A stretch of DNA of 64,000 nucleotides from Micromonospora_I sp040659735 (GTDB lineage: Bacteria > Actinomycetota > Actinomycetes > Mycobacteriales > Micromonosporaceae), in contig NZ_JBFANZ010000004.1 of NCBI RefSeq assembly GCF_040659735.1, forward strand, positions 124,001 to 188,000, read 5' to 3'. Below, one piece after another: positions 7,572 to 14,733 of the stretch. The position numbers were made by a program, and so were the translations under genes. A model generated the notes under the pieces. The model saw nothing but the letters and a program-made list of their open reading frames with translations. It made no database searches and had not been told where the DNA came from. Numbering within the stretch: position 1 is the stretch's first letter; every line of letters starts with the position of its first letter.

Positions 7572-8542
7572 GCGGCCGGCTCTTCGTCGACGCCTGGGAC
7601 CCGGCGTACGGGGCATCGTTCGAGGCGACACCGGGTGGCCCGGCGGCACCGAGCAGCGCGCAGGTCGACGCCGGCGTCGAGCTACCGACCAACGCCTGGC
7701 GGCCGCTCACCGCGCCTCCCGACGTGCGGGCGCCGGACGTGGTACTCCTGGTCGACGGCGTCCGCCGCATCGACGCCGGGTTGTGGACGCAGGAGGACGA
7801 CGGCGTCTCCTATCCGGGCCTCGCCGCCTCCTACGCGGCGGGCGTGGTCCGGTGCGACCTGCGGCGAGGGGCGGCGGAGCTGGCCGGGACGCGGGTCGCG
7901 CGCGGTCTCTTCACCGCCAGCCCGTCGGCCACCGACGTGGTCGCCGGGCAGATCCGCTACGCGGTGCAGCGCGTCTCGGGCACCGGCGAGCTGAGCAAGC
8001 TGCCGGCGGCGGTGCAGGGGCCGCTCACCGCGCTGGAGGTGGAGGTCTCCCACGCGGCGCGGGTGGACGGCGACCTGCTGGTGGTCGATGGCCCGCTGCG
8101 TAACCGACGGCAGCTGCCCCGTGCCATCGGCTACATCAAGACCCAGCACAGCCAGTACCTCCCCGCGGAACTCTCCACTGTGGTCACGTCGCTGCGAGCG
8201 GGCCAGCGCTCCCCCGTCTTCGCGCTCGGCACGGCGTGGGGTGGCTGGTCGTGGTACCTGCGGCTGCCCGGATCCGCGGGGGCGCCCTGGGCGGGCATCG
8301 TCCGGGTCGAGTGCTCCGCCGAGCTGACCCCGCAGGCGGCGATCGGGCTGGCCGACCTGTCGCTGGTGACGCTTCCCCGGTTCGCCTCGACGCCGTACAA
8401 GGACCCGAGGGCGCCGCAGAACCTGATCCCTATCGCCGGGCTGGAGCGCCGACTGCGGGGGCTGCTGGGGGACGCGCGGCTGCTGCACCGCGCGCTGAGC
8501 GTGGCGGCCGCCCGGAGCGCCCCGACGGCCGCTGACCGCTGA
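7568..8542 (+). CDS. nurA: NurA-domain nuclease-like protein
   Basis: A 324-residue protein that fits the NurA 5'-3' nuclease fold (a metal-dependent RNase H-like nuclease). The first acidic motif is VVLLVDGVRR with Asp63. The second is LLVVDGPL with Asp174, followed by IGYIKTQHSQYLP with Lys191, like the DGPL...K pattern of NurA. The C-terminal part has LPRFASTPYKDPRAPQNL and a GLERRLRGLLGD helix, where NurA proteins carry their last conserved motif. It overlaps sbcC by 4 bases (GTGA) and is the last gene of the herA-sbcD-sbcC-nurA operon. The assignment comes from motif pattern and operon position; catalytic activity is not shown. Confidence 0.7.
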   Translation: MSGRLFVDAWDPAYGASFEATPGGPAAPSSAQVDAGVELPTNAWRPLTAPPDVRAPDVVLLVDGVRRIDAGLWTQEDDGVSYPGLAASYAAGVVRCDLRRGAAELAGTRVARGLFTASPSATDVVAGQIRYAVQRVSGTGELSKLPAAVQGPLTALEVEVSHAARVDGDLLVVDGPLRNRRQLPRAIGYIKTQHSQYLPAELSTVVTSLRAGQRSPVFALGTAWGGWSWYLRLPGSAGAPWAGIVRVECSAELTPQAAIGLADLSLVTLPRFASTPYKDPRAPQNLIPIAGLERRLRGLLGDARLLHRALSVAAARSAPTAADR

Positions 8543-8589
8543 CCGCTGCCGGACGTCGCGACCCGGACCATCGCGCACCACAATTCCCT

Positions 8590-8672
8590 AGTCGATCAAG
8601 GGCTTTCGCGTCGATCAAGGACGTATTCACACGATCCGAGATCAACTCGTGAGAATACGTCCTTGATCGACG
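8590..8672. repeat. Palindromic repeat A, copy 1 (20-bp perfect arms)
   Basis: Perfect 20-bp arms at 8609-8628 and 8653-8672 (each carrying GATCAAGGACGTATTC or its complement) flank a 24-bp loop that contains CGATCCGAGATCAACTCG. An extra half site, GTCGATCAAGGG, lies just to the left at 8591-8602. It sits between two plus-strand genes. It is the clearest copy of a family seen five times in the window. Confidence 0.9.
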
Positions 8673-8735
8673 GGGAGGCGGCGCGGGCGAGGCGGTGGCG
8701 GGTCGGTCCGTGACGCGCGCCGGCATACTGCTGGA

Positions 8736-9593
8736 ATGGCACGCAAACGCGGGACGGAACGCGAGCTCATCCCCGTGGAGTCGGGCCTGGCCGAGCTGCG
8801 CCCCGACCCCGATCGGCCGCGCTCGTTCACCCTGCTGCTCGACGGCGCCCCGCAGTCCCACGTCGACCTCGACGACCCCACGCATCTGGAGTTCGAGTAC
8901 ATCCGGCGGATGGCCGCCGCCATCGATCTCGTCGCGCCGCCACGCCAGCCGCTGCGGGTGCTGCACCTCGGCGGCGGCGCGCTGACCCTGCCGCGCTACA
9001 TCGCGACGACGCGTCCCGGCTCCACCCAGCGGGTCGTCGAGATCGACGGGGCGCTGGTCGAGCTGGTTCGGCGGGCACTGCCCTGGCCGGCCGACCCCCG
9101 GCTGCGGGTACGCATCGGGGACGCGCGCGCGGCCGTCGCGTCGGCCCGCGACGGCAGCTACGACCTGATCGTGTCCGACGTCTTCGCCGGCGCCCGTACG
9201 CCGGCGGCGTTGACGTCCGTGGAGTTCGTGCGCGAGGCGGCCCGGGCGCTCACCCCCGACGGCTTCCTGCTCGTCAATCTCGCCGACGGACCGCCGCTGC
9301 GGCACGCCCGCGCGCAGGTCGCCACGGTCCGCGCCGCGCTGCCGCGGATCTGCCTCGTCACCGACGCGGCCGTGCTGCGCAACCGGCGGTTCGGCAATCT
9401 CGTGCTGGTCGCCGGCCGAGTCGAACCACCCGTCGCCGCGCTGACCCGGCGGGCCGCCGGCGACTGGTTTCCGGGCCGTGTGCTGTACGACACGGAGTTG
9501 GAGCGGTTCATCGGCGGTGCGCGGATCACCACCGATGCGAGCGCGCAGCCATCACTGCCACCACCTCAGGGAACATTCGGCATCGCGCTTTGA
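8736..9593 (+). CDS. Spermidine synthase-like methyltransferase-fold protein
   Basis: A 285-residue Rossmann-fold protein of the spermidine synthase-like group. The nucleotide-binding region is VLHLGGGALTLPRYIA followed by the acidic strand end RVVEIDG. The downstream DLIVSDVFAGARTPAALTS and LVNLADGPP are the usual motif-IV and post-IV positions. Actinobacteria carry several such stand-alone proteins of unknown substrate, so polyamine synthesis should not be assumed. The start ATG gives MARKRGTERELIPVESG, the typical beginning of this subfamily. Repeat A copy 1 lies between it and the repair operon. Confidence 0.8.
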   Translation: MARKRGTERELIPVESGLAELRPDPDRPRSFTLLLDGAPQSHVDLDDPTHLEFEYIRRMAAAIDLVAPPRQPLRVLHLGGGALTLPRYIATTRPGSTQRVVEIDGALVELVRRALPWPADPRLRVRIGDARAAVASARDGSYDLIVSDVFAGARTPAALTSVEFVREAARALTPDGFLLVNLADGPPLRHARAQVATVRAALPRICLVTDAAVLRNRRFGNLVLVAGRVEPPVAALTRRAAGDWFPGRVLYDTELERFIGGARITTDASAQPSLPPPQGTFGIAL

Positions 9594-9670
9594 TCCGATC
9601 GCGGCTGCGCGCCGTACCCCTCGGTGGCCCCGGCCGCGGGCCGGCTCACTCACGTCGACGGAGGTCTACC

Positions 9671-10363
9671 ATGCAGGCGGTAGCCAGCGGCTGGCACGGT
9701 GACCGACTCAGGTCGGCCCCGGTCTGGAGCACTCCGCAGCAGCGCGCCGCAGAGCGCTGGCAGACTCTCGACGGAAGGCGGGACGACCGCGATGATGTCC
9801 CGGTGACGTCCGGAACGGCTCGCCGCCGCCATCAAGCCGCGCCCCCCGAAACGAGCCATGAGGACAACCTGGTCCGGATGCTCTACGAGGAGCACGCGCG
9901 ACCGCTGCTGATGTTCGTGCTCCGGCTCACCGGGGGCGACCGGCAACGGGCCGAGGACATCGTGCAGGAGACGCTGCTGCGCGCCTGGCGCAACGCGCAT
10001 CGGCTCGGCGCCCAGGGCCAGCAGTCGCTCCGCCCCTGGCTGGTCACCGTGGCCCGGCGGATCGCCATCGACGACCACCGCAGCGAGCGGGCCCGGCCGG
10101 CCGAGGAATACGACCGTGACCTGGAGAGCTTCGCGGAGAGCGACAGCACCGATCGGGTGCTGCGGACGATGACGGTCACCGACGCGATGCGCACGCTGAG
10201 CCAGCCGCATCGCGAGATTCTCGTCCAGACGTACTTCCGGGGTCGGACCGTTCCAGAGGCCGCCGAGGAGCTCGGATTGCCGCTGGGCACCGCGAAATCG
10301 CGGGTCTACTACGCCTTGCGTTCGCTGCGGTCCGCCCTGCAGAAGCAGGGGGTGACGGAATGA
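9671..10363 (+). CDS. ECF-type RNA polymerase sigma factor
   Basis: A 230-residue extracytoplasmic-function sigma factor. Region 2 is visible as YEEHARPLLMFVLRLTGG, then RAEDIVQETLLRAWRN. Region 4 is LSQPHREILVQTYFRGRTV and the helix-turn-helix GTAKSRVYYALRSLR. A basic N-terminal extension of about 70 residues precedes region 2. The ATG at 9671 is chosen for its strong GGAGGT site 6 bases upstream. The stop overlaps the start of a zinc-binding anti-sigma gene by 4 bases (ATGA), the usual arrangement for SigK/SigL-type pairs. Targets probably include the three envelope genes just downstream. Confidence 0.9.
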   Translation: MQAVASGWHGDRLRSAPVWSTPQQRAAERWQTLDGRRDDRDDVPVTSGTARRRHQAAPPETSHEDNLVRMLYEEHARPLLMFVLRLTGGDRQRAEDIVQETLLRAWRNAHRLGAQGQQSLRPWLVTVARRIAIDDHRSERARPAEEYDRDLESFAESDSTDRVLRTMTVTDAMRTLSQPHREILVQTYFRGRTVPEAAEELGLPLGTAKSRVYYALRSLRSALQKQGVTE

Positions 10364-11151
10364 GCCGCGCGGAGCACTGGGATGTCGGCGCGTACGCGTT
10401 GGGCGTGCTCGACGAGGCCGACGTGGAGCGCTTCGAGGGACACCTCGCGGGGTGCTGGGCCTGCGCCGCGGAGCTGGAGTCCATGCTCCCCGTCGTGGAC
10501 CTGCTCTCCGACGTGGAGCTCACGGAGCTGGAGGAGTCGGAGCCACCGGGCCCGGACAGCGCGATGCTGAACCGGATGATCACGGTGGTCGCCGAGGATC
10601 GGCGTCGGCTGCGCAGCCGACGGCTGCTCGCCGCGGCGGCCGGCGTGGTGGCGATGGCCAGCCTCACCGGAGCGTCCCTCTTCGCCGGCGGGCAGTGGTT
10701 CGGCGAGTCGCCCGGCGGCGTCGTGGCCCAACCGCAGCCCACCGTGACCTCCGCGATCCCCCCGGAGTGGCGTAACGGTAAGCCCGGTCCCGGCATCGGC
10801 GGCCCGGAGGTGCCGGACGGGGCCGAGCGGTTCAGCGGCATCGACAACAGCAGCGGCGTCCGCGCCGACCTGGTGCTGGAGGCGGCGGCGTGGGGCACCC
10901 AGGTGTCGTTCGCGCTCAGCAAGCTGCCCGGGCCGATGCAGTGTCGACTCGTGGTGATGCGGGCCAGCGGCATCGCCGAGGTCCTGTCGACCTGGTCGGT
11001 GCCGGCGGCCGGCTACGGCACCGACGGTCAACCGATGCCGCTGCTGCTGCAGGCCGCGACGGCCGCGCCACGCGACGACATCGATCGGGTGCAGGTGCAG
11101 TCGGTGGATGCGAACGGCGTGGCGAAGGCACTGGTGACGGTGCCCGTCTGA
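10360..11151 (+). CDS. Zinc-finger anti-sigma factor, membrane-anchored
   Basis: A 263-residue anti-sigma factor. The N-terminus (AEHWDVGAYALGVLDEADVE) runs into FEGHLAGCWACAAEL, a ZAS motif with His-x3-Cys-x2-Cys at about residues 27-34. A single membrane segment of Ala/Val/Leu lies at about 88-110. The remaining 150 residues are extracytoplasmic and Pro/Gly-rich, ending in a beta-rich sensor-like domain. It should hold the adjacent sigma factor at the membrane until a signal triggers release or proteolysis. Its start overlaps the sigma stop (ATGA). Confidence 0.9.
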   Translation: MSRAEHWDVGAYALGVLDEADVERFEGHLAGCWACAAELESMLPVVDLLSDVELTELEESEPPGPDSAMLNRMITVVAEDRRRLRSRRLLAAAAGVVAMASLTGASLFAGGQWFGESPGGVVAQPQPTVTSAIPPEWRNGKPGPGIGGPEVPDGAERFSGIDNSSGVRADLVLEAAAWGTQVSFALSKLPGPMQCRLVVMRASGIAEVLSTWSVPAAGYGTDGQPMPLLLQAATAAPRDDIDRVQVQSVDANGVAKALVTVPV

Positions 11152-11410
11152 CGCGTTTTCCCTTCTCAGACGCTCGACCGAATTCGGGGCGCGTGGGCGG
11201 TCGCCCGCGCGCCCCGGAATCGTAGCCACCAGCATTGGGCGGCATTCGCGGCGACCACCGCGCAGACCCCCGCGATCTGCCACACGCAGCGGGCATCCGA
11301 TCGGTTCAACGACCGGGTGTGAAATTGTCCACTGTCTATCAGGTAATCCGCCGGCAGGTGAGCTGCGTATTTCCCGTTGAGACCGAACGTGGACGATTGA
11401 GGGAGCGCAC

Positions 11411-12049
11411 GTGGCACTGGTAAAGCGAACCGTCATCCTCGCCGGCACGCTGGCGGCCATGACTCTGGCGGGCTGCGCGCCGGCAGGTTACAACGCGGAC
11501 GACGCCAGCGGCGCCGAGGCCCAGCCCGTGGCGAACGCGGCCGCGGAGGCGAGCGCGTCACCCGAGGCGGCCGCGGAGGCCCCGTCGGACGTCAAGCTCA
11601 CCGACCAACTCGTGAACAAGTCCGTCGCCCGGATGGGCAAGGTGGTCACCGACGGGGAGGGGTGGACCCTCTACCGCTTCGACAAGGACACCAACAAGCC
11701 GCCCGCCACGAACTGCGCCGGCGAATGCGCCAAGATCTGGCCGCCGGCACTGACCGACGGCAACCCGGCTCTCTCCGGCATCGCCTCCGACAAGGTCGGC
11801 ACGGTGAACCGGCAGGACGGTACGAAGCAGCTCACCCTCGACGGCTGGCCCGTCTACCGCTACGCGGGCGACGAGAAGCCGGGGCAGTGGAAGGGCCAGG
11901 GCGTCGGCGGCACGTGGTTCGTGGTGGCGCCGGACGGCAAGAAGAACCTCTCCTGCCTGCCGACCGGCACGCCGAAGGCGGTCGCCCCGCCGGCGGAGAG
12001 CGGCACCGGTGGCGACAGCGGTGCGAGCTCGGGCGGGTACACGTACTGA
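11411..12049 (+). CDS. SCO0930-type lipoprotein with secreted repeats (Lipoprotein_15)
   Basis: A 212-residue lipoprotein. The signal ends in the lipobox TLAGC with Cys21. An Ala/Glu/Ser-rich linker follows, then two copies of the secreted repeat of unknown function. Repeat 1 (about 77-115) has WTLYRF, NCAGECAKIWPP and a terminal TDG. Repeat 2 (about 135-180) has LDGWPVYRYAGD and GTWFVV. Such proteins sit on the outer face of the membrane, and some are proposed to be redox or heme related, which is not established. The GTG start has GGGAG 5 bases upstream. The 259-bp gap after the anti-sigma gene suggests its own promoter, possibly used by the adjacent ECF factor. Confidence 0.85.
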   Translation: MALVKRTVILAGTLAAMTLAGCAPAGYNADDASGAEAQPVANAAAEASASPEAAAEAPSDVKLTDQLVNKSVARMGKVVTDGEGWTLYRFDKDTNKPPATNCAGECAKIWPPALTDGNPALSGIASDKVGTVNRQDGTKQLTLDGWPVYRYAGDEKPGQWKGQGVGGTWFVVAPDGKKNLSCLPTGTPKAVAPPAESGTGGDSGASSGGYTY

Positions 12050-12069
12050 CAGCACATCCCGTCCGCCAC

Positions 12070-12121
12070 GACGCGGCGGCCGGCCGTTGCCAGGGAGGGC
12101 GCGGCCGGTCGTCGCCGCGTC
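12070..12121 (+). terminator. Strong GC hairpin after the lipoprotein gene
   Basis: GACGCGGCG (12070-12078) pairs with CGCCGCGTC (12113-12121), and CCGGCCG pairs with CGGCCGG inside. There is no U-tract, which is common for actinobacterial terminators. It lies 20 bases after the lipoprotein stop. Confidence 0.5.
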
Positions 12122-12330
12122 ATGGGTGGACGCCGATTACGCAGAAACAATCGCCGGACCACGGCGAGCGACATCAGGAAGAATGACACCCGGCCGGCCC
12201 GGCGATGACGGTTTTCGGCGGGGATCTGAACTCGGAACATCATCCGAACGGCTGATGCCGCGAGGTCGTCCACCTCGACATAAGTTTCTGTTAAGTGACA
12301 CCTAAGACTTGCCTATTTTATTTGTAGCGA

Positions 12331-12381
12331 GTTGACGATTGTCCCGTCGCCTCAATACGGTTTTCTCCAGCAATCGTCAAC
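12331..12381 (+). promoter_or_regulatory. 11-bp inverted repeat in the leader of the DUF4142 gene
   Basis: GTTGACGATTG at 12331-12341 is matched perfectly by CAATCGTCAAC at 12371-12381, ten bases before the GGGAGGTGGG ribosome site of the next gene. It follows an unusually AT-rich stretch (12276-12330, with CTATTTTATTTGTAG) that probably holds the promoter. It could be an operator or an mRNA hairpin. Together these account for the 354-bp gap 12050-12403; the segment 12122-12275 shows nothing recognisable. Confidence 0.45.
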
Positions 12382-12403
12382 CCATTGCCTGGGAGGTGGG
12401 AAC

Positions 12404-13168
12404 ATGGTGCCGGCATCACGGCTGCCGCGCGGGATGCGCTGGACCGCGACCGTCCTCGCCGGAATCGCCGGCGGGCTTCTCGGCGTCGTCCTCGTGGCTC
12501 CCGCGACGGCCGGGGCCGCACCCGTCGCAGCGGCGCGGGCGGCCGCCGAACCGATCAGCTCGGCGGACCAGGACCTGCTGGTCAAGGTCAAGCTCGCGGG
12601 CTTGTGGGAGCAGCCGGCCGGCCAGATGGCCGCGGAGAAGGGCGCCAACAAGCGGGTCCGCGAGATCGGCGCCGAGATCGCGAAGCAGCACGCCGAACTG
12701 GACAGGCTCACGGAGGTCGCCGCCGCGAAGGTGGGTGTGCCGCTGCCGGACGAGCCCAACGTCGATCAGCGGTTCTGGCTGCGGGAGATGACGGAGGCGT
12801 CCGGGGCACAGTTCGACACGATCTTCGTCGACCGGCTCCGCGCCGCGCACGGCAAGGTCTTCCCGGCGATCGCCACGGTCCGCTCCGGCACCCGCAACGA
12901 CGTCGTCCGTGGGCTGGCGCAGGCCGCCAACGGCTTCGTGCTCAACCACCTGACCCTGCTGGAGAGCACCGGGCTGGTCGACTACCAGGGCCTGCCCCGG
13001 CCGGCCGGGCCGGCCGGGGCGCAGTACGGCACCGACGGGACCCTGCTGGAAGGGGCCGTCGCGCGGGCCAACTCCGACGGCATCAACGGCTCCATCATGA
13101 CGGTCGTGCTGATCGCCGCGCTCGTCGCGGGCGCGGCCACCACGTTCCGCCTGATCCGCTCCCGCTGA
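12404..13168 (+). CDS. DUF4142 secreted protein with C-terminal membrane anchor
   Basis: A 254-residue exported protein. The signal segment is LAGIAGGLLGVVLVAPATAGAAP. A helical, ferritin-like DUF4142 domain follows (about 45-185) with SSADQDLLVKVKLAGLWE, AAEKGANKRVREIGAEIAKQH and HLTLLESTGLVDY. A C-terminal hydrophobic segment (IMTVVLIAALVAGAATTF) and a basic tail look like a membrane anchor. The function of the family is unknown; in Streptomyces such genes are often stress or ECF regulated. The ATG start follows GGGAGGTGGG. It lies in a run of envelope genes downstream of the ECF sigma/anti-sigma pair. Confidence 0.85.
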   Translation: MVPASRLPRGMRWTATVLAGIAGGLLGVVLVAPATAGAAPVAAARAAAEPISSADQDLLVKVKLAGLWEQPAGQMAAEKGANKRVREIGAEIAKQHAELDRLTEVAAAKVGVPLPDEPNVDQRFWLREMTEASGAQFDTIFVDRLRAAHGKVFPAIATVRSGTRNDVVRGLAQAANGFVLNHLTLLESTGLVDYQGLPRPAGPAGAQYGTDGTLLEGAVARANSDGINGSIMTVVLIAALVAGAATTFRLIRSR

Positions 13169-13193
13169 ACAGTTCCTGATTCTGCATCTGGTT

Positions 13194-13219
13194 CGGACGG
13201 CCGCATCCCTCGCCGTCCG
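13194..13219 (+). terminator. Small hairpin between the DUF4142 gene and the next secreted-protein gene
   Basis: CGGACGGC (13194-13201) pairs with GCCGTCCG (13212-13219) around a 10-base loop, 20 bases before the next GTG start. It could be a weak terminator or a leader hairpin. Confidence 0.35.
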
Positions 13220-13240
13220 GGAAGAAAGAGGTGGCACCAC

Positions 13241-14260
13241 GTGAACAGATCACGACGGCAGGACATGTCGTACAGCGGCGAGAGTCGGTCGGCCCGCGGA
13301 CGCATCGCGGCCGCCAAGCCGCGTACCCGCATCATCGCGGTCGCCGCCACACTGGCCGTCTTCGGTGGCATCGTCGCCGTGACGCAGGTGTCCAACGCCG
13401 GCACCCGGGGGCAACGCCCCCGGGGCGCGGTGTGCGCGACCCCCGGCGCGCCCGGCGCGACGGAGAGCCCGGCGCCGACCGTCGCGCCCGGCACCCCGCG
13501 CCCCGGCGCGAGCGCGGGAACGTACGCCGGCGAACGAGCGGGCGTGCGCCACCACATCGGTGACGGGCAGGAGCCGGCCAACGCGGAGACGCTGGCGCGG
13601 CGTGGCCGCGGGCAGGGCAACTGCACCCCGGCTCCGGGCAGCGGAAACCCCGGCTCGACCACCAGCCCCGGCACGGGCAGCGGCAACCCGGGCACCGGCA
13701 ATCCGGGCGGCGGGCTGGAGATCCTCGGCAACAACTGCGAGGGCAGCCAGCGCCAGGCGCACGACGGCTTCCAGAACGGCGACCGCTGCGTGAGCACCCA
13801 GTTCGGTGAGGTCGGCAACGCCGACAAGAACCCGACGCTGCTGATCTCCTCCGCCCCGCAGCGGGTCCGGGTCAACCAGGCGTTCACGATCCGGGTCAGC
13901 ACCCGCAACCTGGTCCGCGACCGGTTCCTGGCGGCCGGGCAGGGCGGCTACTACAAGGAGAGCTCGTTCCTCGACGCGAACGGCCTGGTGCGCGGGCACT
14001 TCCACAGCGCCTGCCGGATGCTGGACAGCACCCGCACCGCGCCCGACCCGGCCCCGGTGCCGGCGTTCTTCGTCGCGACCGAGGACGGTCGCGGCAGCGC
14101 CCAGCCGGACGAGGTCGCGGTGCAGATCGCGGGCCTGCCGGCCACCGGCCAGGCGCAGTGCGCGGTCTGGGCCGGCGACGGTTCGCATCGTGTGCCGATG
14201 ATGCAGCGGGCCAACCAGATCCCCGCCTTCGACGTGGTACGGGTCACCGTGACCCGCTGA
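13241..14260 (+). CDS. Secreted protein of unknown function, Pro/Gly-rich linker
   Basis: A 339-residue protein with a basic N-terminus, a hydrophobic segment at about 30-50 (IIAVAATLAVFGGIVAVT) and a long low-complexity Pro/Gly/Thr linker with repeated GSGNPG-like units (about 125-160). The C-terminal domain (about 165-339) carries Cys residues in ILGNNCEGSQ, GDRCVSTQFGE, HSACRMLD and AQCAVWAGDG. This Cys-containing domain occurs in Micromonospora-type actinomycetes beside ECF/lipoprotein clusters, but I cannot name a function. The GTG start has an AAGAGG site upstream. Export and cell-surface location are inferred from the signal segment. Confidence 0.75.
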   Translation: MNRSRRQDMSYSGESRSARGRIAAAKPRTRIIAVAATLAVFGGIVAVTQVSNAGTRGQRPRGAVCATPGAPGATESPAPTVAPGTPRPGASAGTYAGERAGVRHHIGDGQEPANAETLARRGRGQGNCTPAPGSGNPGSTTSPGTGSGNPGTGNPGGGLEILGNNCEGSQRQAHDGFQNGDRCVSTQFGEVGNADKNPTLLISSAPQRVRVNQAFTIRVSTRNLVRDRFLAAGQGGYYKESSFLDANGLVRGHFHSACRMLDSTRTAPDPAPVPAFFVATEDGRGSAQPDEVAVQIAGLPATGQAQCAVWAGDGSHRVPMMQRANQIPAFDVVRVTVTR

Positions 14261-14513
14261 CCCCGTCGCACCAGGAACCTTCCCGGAGCCGGAACGGAAC
14301 CGCCCGCCCACCGCGCCGACGCCGCCACCCGTGAAGTGGAGAGCCGGATGACGACCGACGCGTAACCCATCCCCGGTGGACGGCTCCGTTTCACCGTTCC
14401 CCACGGTGCGGCCCGGCCGCGCCCCCGACGGCAGGAGGGAGGTGCCCGCGCAACAAGCGCGCCGGGTCGACAGACACGCAGATGGCTCCGGAAGGCGGCG
14501 CCGGGACGGGCGG

Positions 14514-14650
14514 GTGCTGCGCGACAACGACGTCGACGCGGTGTTCCTCGACATCCGCATGCCGGGGTGCAACCGACGGACGTCTGGCTGGAGATCACCG
14601 AGCACAGTTCGATCCGGACGGACGTGACCGTGGTTGGATCTTCAACCGTG
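14514..14650 (+). pseudogene. Fused remnants of a response-regulator receiver and an EAL domain
   Basis: Reading from 14514 gives VLRDNDVDAVFLDIRMPG, the phospho-acceptor stretch of a receiver domain with its Asp. One base out of frame, 14567-14650 reads PTDVWLEITEHSSIRTDV, which matches the LEITE segment of EAL domains. Neither has a start or the rest of its domain. This looks like a deletion scar joining two signalling genes. It is the only identifiable content of 14261-14640. Confidence 0.5.
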
Positions 14651-14690
14651 TGAACACGTCCTTGATCGACGCGAAAGTCCTTGATCGACG
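14648..14690. repeat. Palindromic repeat A, copy 2 (half copy)
   Basis: One arm (GTGTGAACACGTCC then TTGATCGAC) is followed by the spacer GCGAAAG and a second half site ending at 14690. It matches the reverse of copy 1, including the extra half site, but lacks the other arm. It lies between convergent genes, next to the gene scar. Confidence 0.85.
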
Positions 14691-14733
14691 GGGAGCGCAG
14701 CGAGCGCGCCCTGCGGCATGTGCGCGTGTGCGG

